NCBI RefSeq assembly: GCF_013377885.1
Contig: NZ_JABKAU010000011.1
Coordinates: 1 to 64,000, forward strand
Length of the DNA: 64,000 nt
Source: Hymenobacter lapidiphilus
GTDB lineage: Bacteria; Bacteroidota; Bacteroidia; Cytophagales; Hymenobacteraceae
Direction of reading: 5' to 3'
Shown here: positions 63,671 through 64,000 of the stretch, in pieces
Position numbering within the stretch: position 1 is the stretch's first letter
Layout: the number at the start of each line of letters is the position of its first letter
The notes under the pieces: generated by a model
Databases searched by the model: none
Told to the model about the DNA's origin: nothing
What the model saw: only the letters and a program-made list of their open reading frames with translations
Made by a program: the position numbers and the translations under genes

Positions 63671-64000
63671 TTAGCGGGGTTTGTAATACTTGCGGGCCTC
63701 AGGCAGCTGCTGCTGAATATCGGCAATGCGCGTGCCGTTGGAAGGGTGCGTAGACAGGAATTCGGGCTGGGCCGCCCCACCGGAACGTGCCTCCATGCGC
63801 TGCCAGAACGCCACCGCCCCATCGGGATTGTAGCCCGCCATGGCCATGAATACGAGGCCCAAACGGTCGGCCTCCGACTCCTGGTTGCGGCCGTAGCGCA
63901 GCAGCCCCAGCTGCGAGCCGGCTCCAACGGCCTGCATAAATATGCTCTGGGTAGCCGATGGATTTTGTCCGACGGCCGTCGATACAACGCCGCCCAAACC
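63671..64000 (-). CDS. M48 family metallopeptidase, C-terminal part
   Basis: Partial: the gene runs off the right edge, and the N-terminal part with HExxH is outside. What remains (about 110 residues) contains QESEADRLGLVFMAMAGYNPDGA, where the Glu is the third zinc ligand of BepA/HtpX/Oma1-type peptidases, and the C-terminal LSTHPSNGTRIADIQQQLPEA. Such enzymes act in envelope quality control. I infer it from this block alone. Confidence 0.85.
   Translation of the reverse strand, partial: GLGGVVSTAVGQNPSATQSIFMQAVGAGSQLGLLRYGRNQESEADRLGLVFMAMAGYNPDGAVAFWQRMEARSGGAAQPEFLSTHPSNGTRIADIQQQLPEARKYYKPR

Overview
The window looks like chromosome from a GC-rich member of the Bacteroidota, most likely close to Hymenobacter (Cytophagales). 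I infer this from the gene set, not from a search: families largely confined to that phylum (DUF3078, DUF3109, DUF4290, DUF4349, DUF4846), a C-terminal type IX secretion sorting domain, lipoproteins with short signal peptides, no Shine-Dalgarno sequences, and promoters of the Bacteroidota form TTG/TTTG - about 20 nt - TAnnTTTG. I see no rRNA, tRNA, CRISPR array, integrase or transposase.

Layout. 0.4-16.9 kb: thiolase, exported MORN-type protein, DUF885 lipoprotein, two paralogous small exported proteins, an EEP-family membrane hydrolase, a NucA-like DRGH nuclease lipoprotein, two transporters, a HIT protein fused to a nuclease A inhibitor (NuiA) domain, greA with a terminator-like leader, a 2-hydroxyacid dehydrogenase and DUF3078. 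17-27 kb: housekeeping genes (rsmA, M17 aminopeptidase, pdxA, an XRE regulator), then the lipid/translation cluster DUF177-rpmF-plsX-fabH-efp-accB-accC. 27-40 kb: alpha-amylase with CBM20, methyltransferase, DUF3109, glycosyltransferase, PcrA/UvrD helicase, an AT-rich orphan gene, a broken toxin-antitoxin pair, DUF4290-murA, DUF4349, a small membrane protein and an arginase-family enzyme. 40.9-48.2 kb: a chemotaxis-type signalling operon (giant soluble poly-HAMP receptor, CheW, CheY, CheA, CheC). 48.6-64 kb: topA, DUF4846, a zinc-less sirtuin, an exported M23 peptidase, a DUF457 membrane protein, a phosphoesterase/beta-barrel fusion, convergent ppx and ppk1, a two-gene envelope unit and the C-terminal end of an M48 peptidase.

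Spacers are packed with palindromic repeats of several families. The commonest (arms beginning GTCATNCTGAGC) occurs about a dozen times and in several places sits inside the loop of another palindrome; at 29-281 three layers are nested. AT-rich and AGCT-type palindromes separate the fab/acc genes.

Most worth a second look: the HIT-NuiA fusion within 3 kb of a NucA-type nuclease; the cytosolic poly-HAMP receptor with a histone-H1-like tail in an operon lacking CheR/CheB; the nested palindromes; a RelE-like toxin interrupted by two in-frame amber codons; and the greA leader with a terminator-like hairpin.
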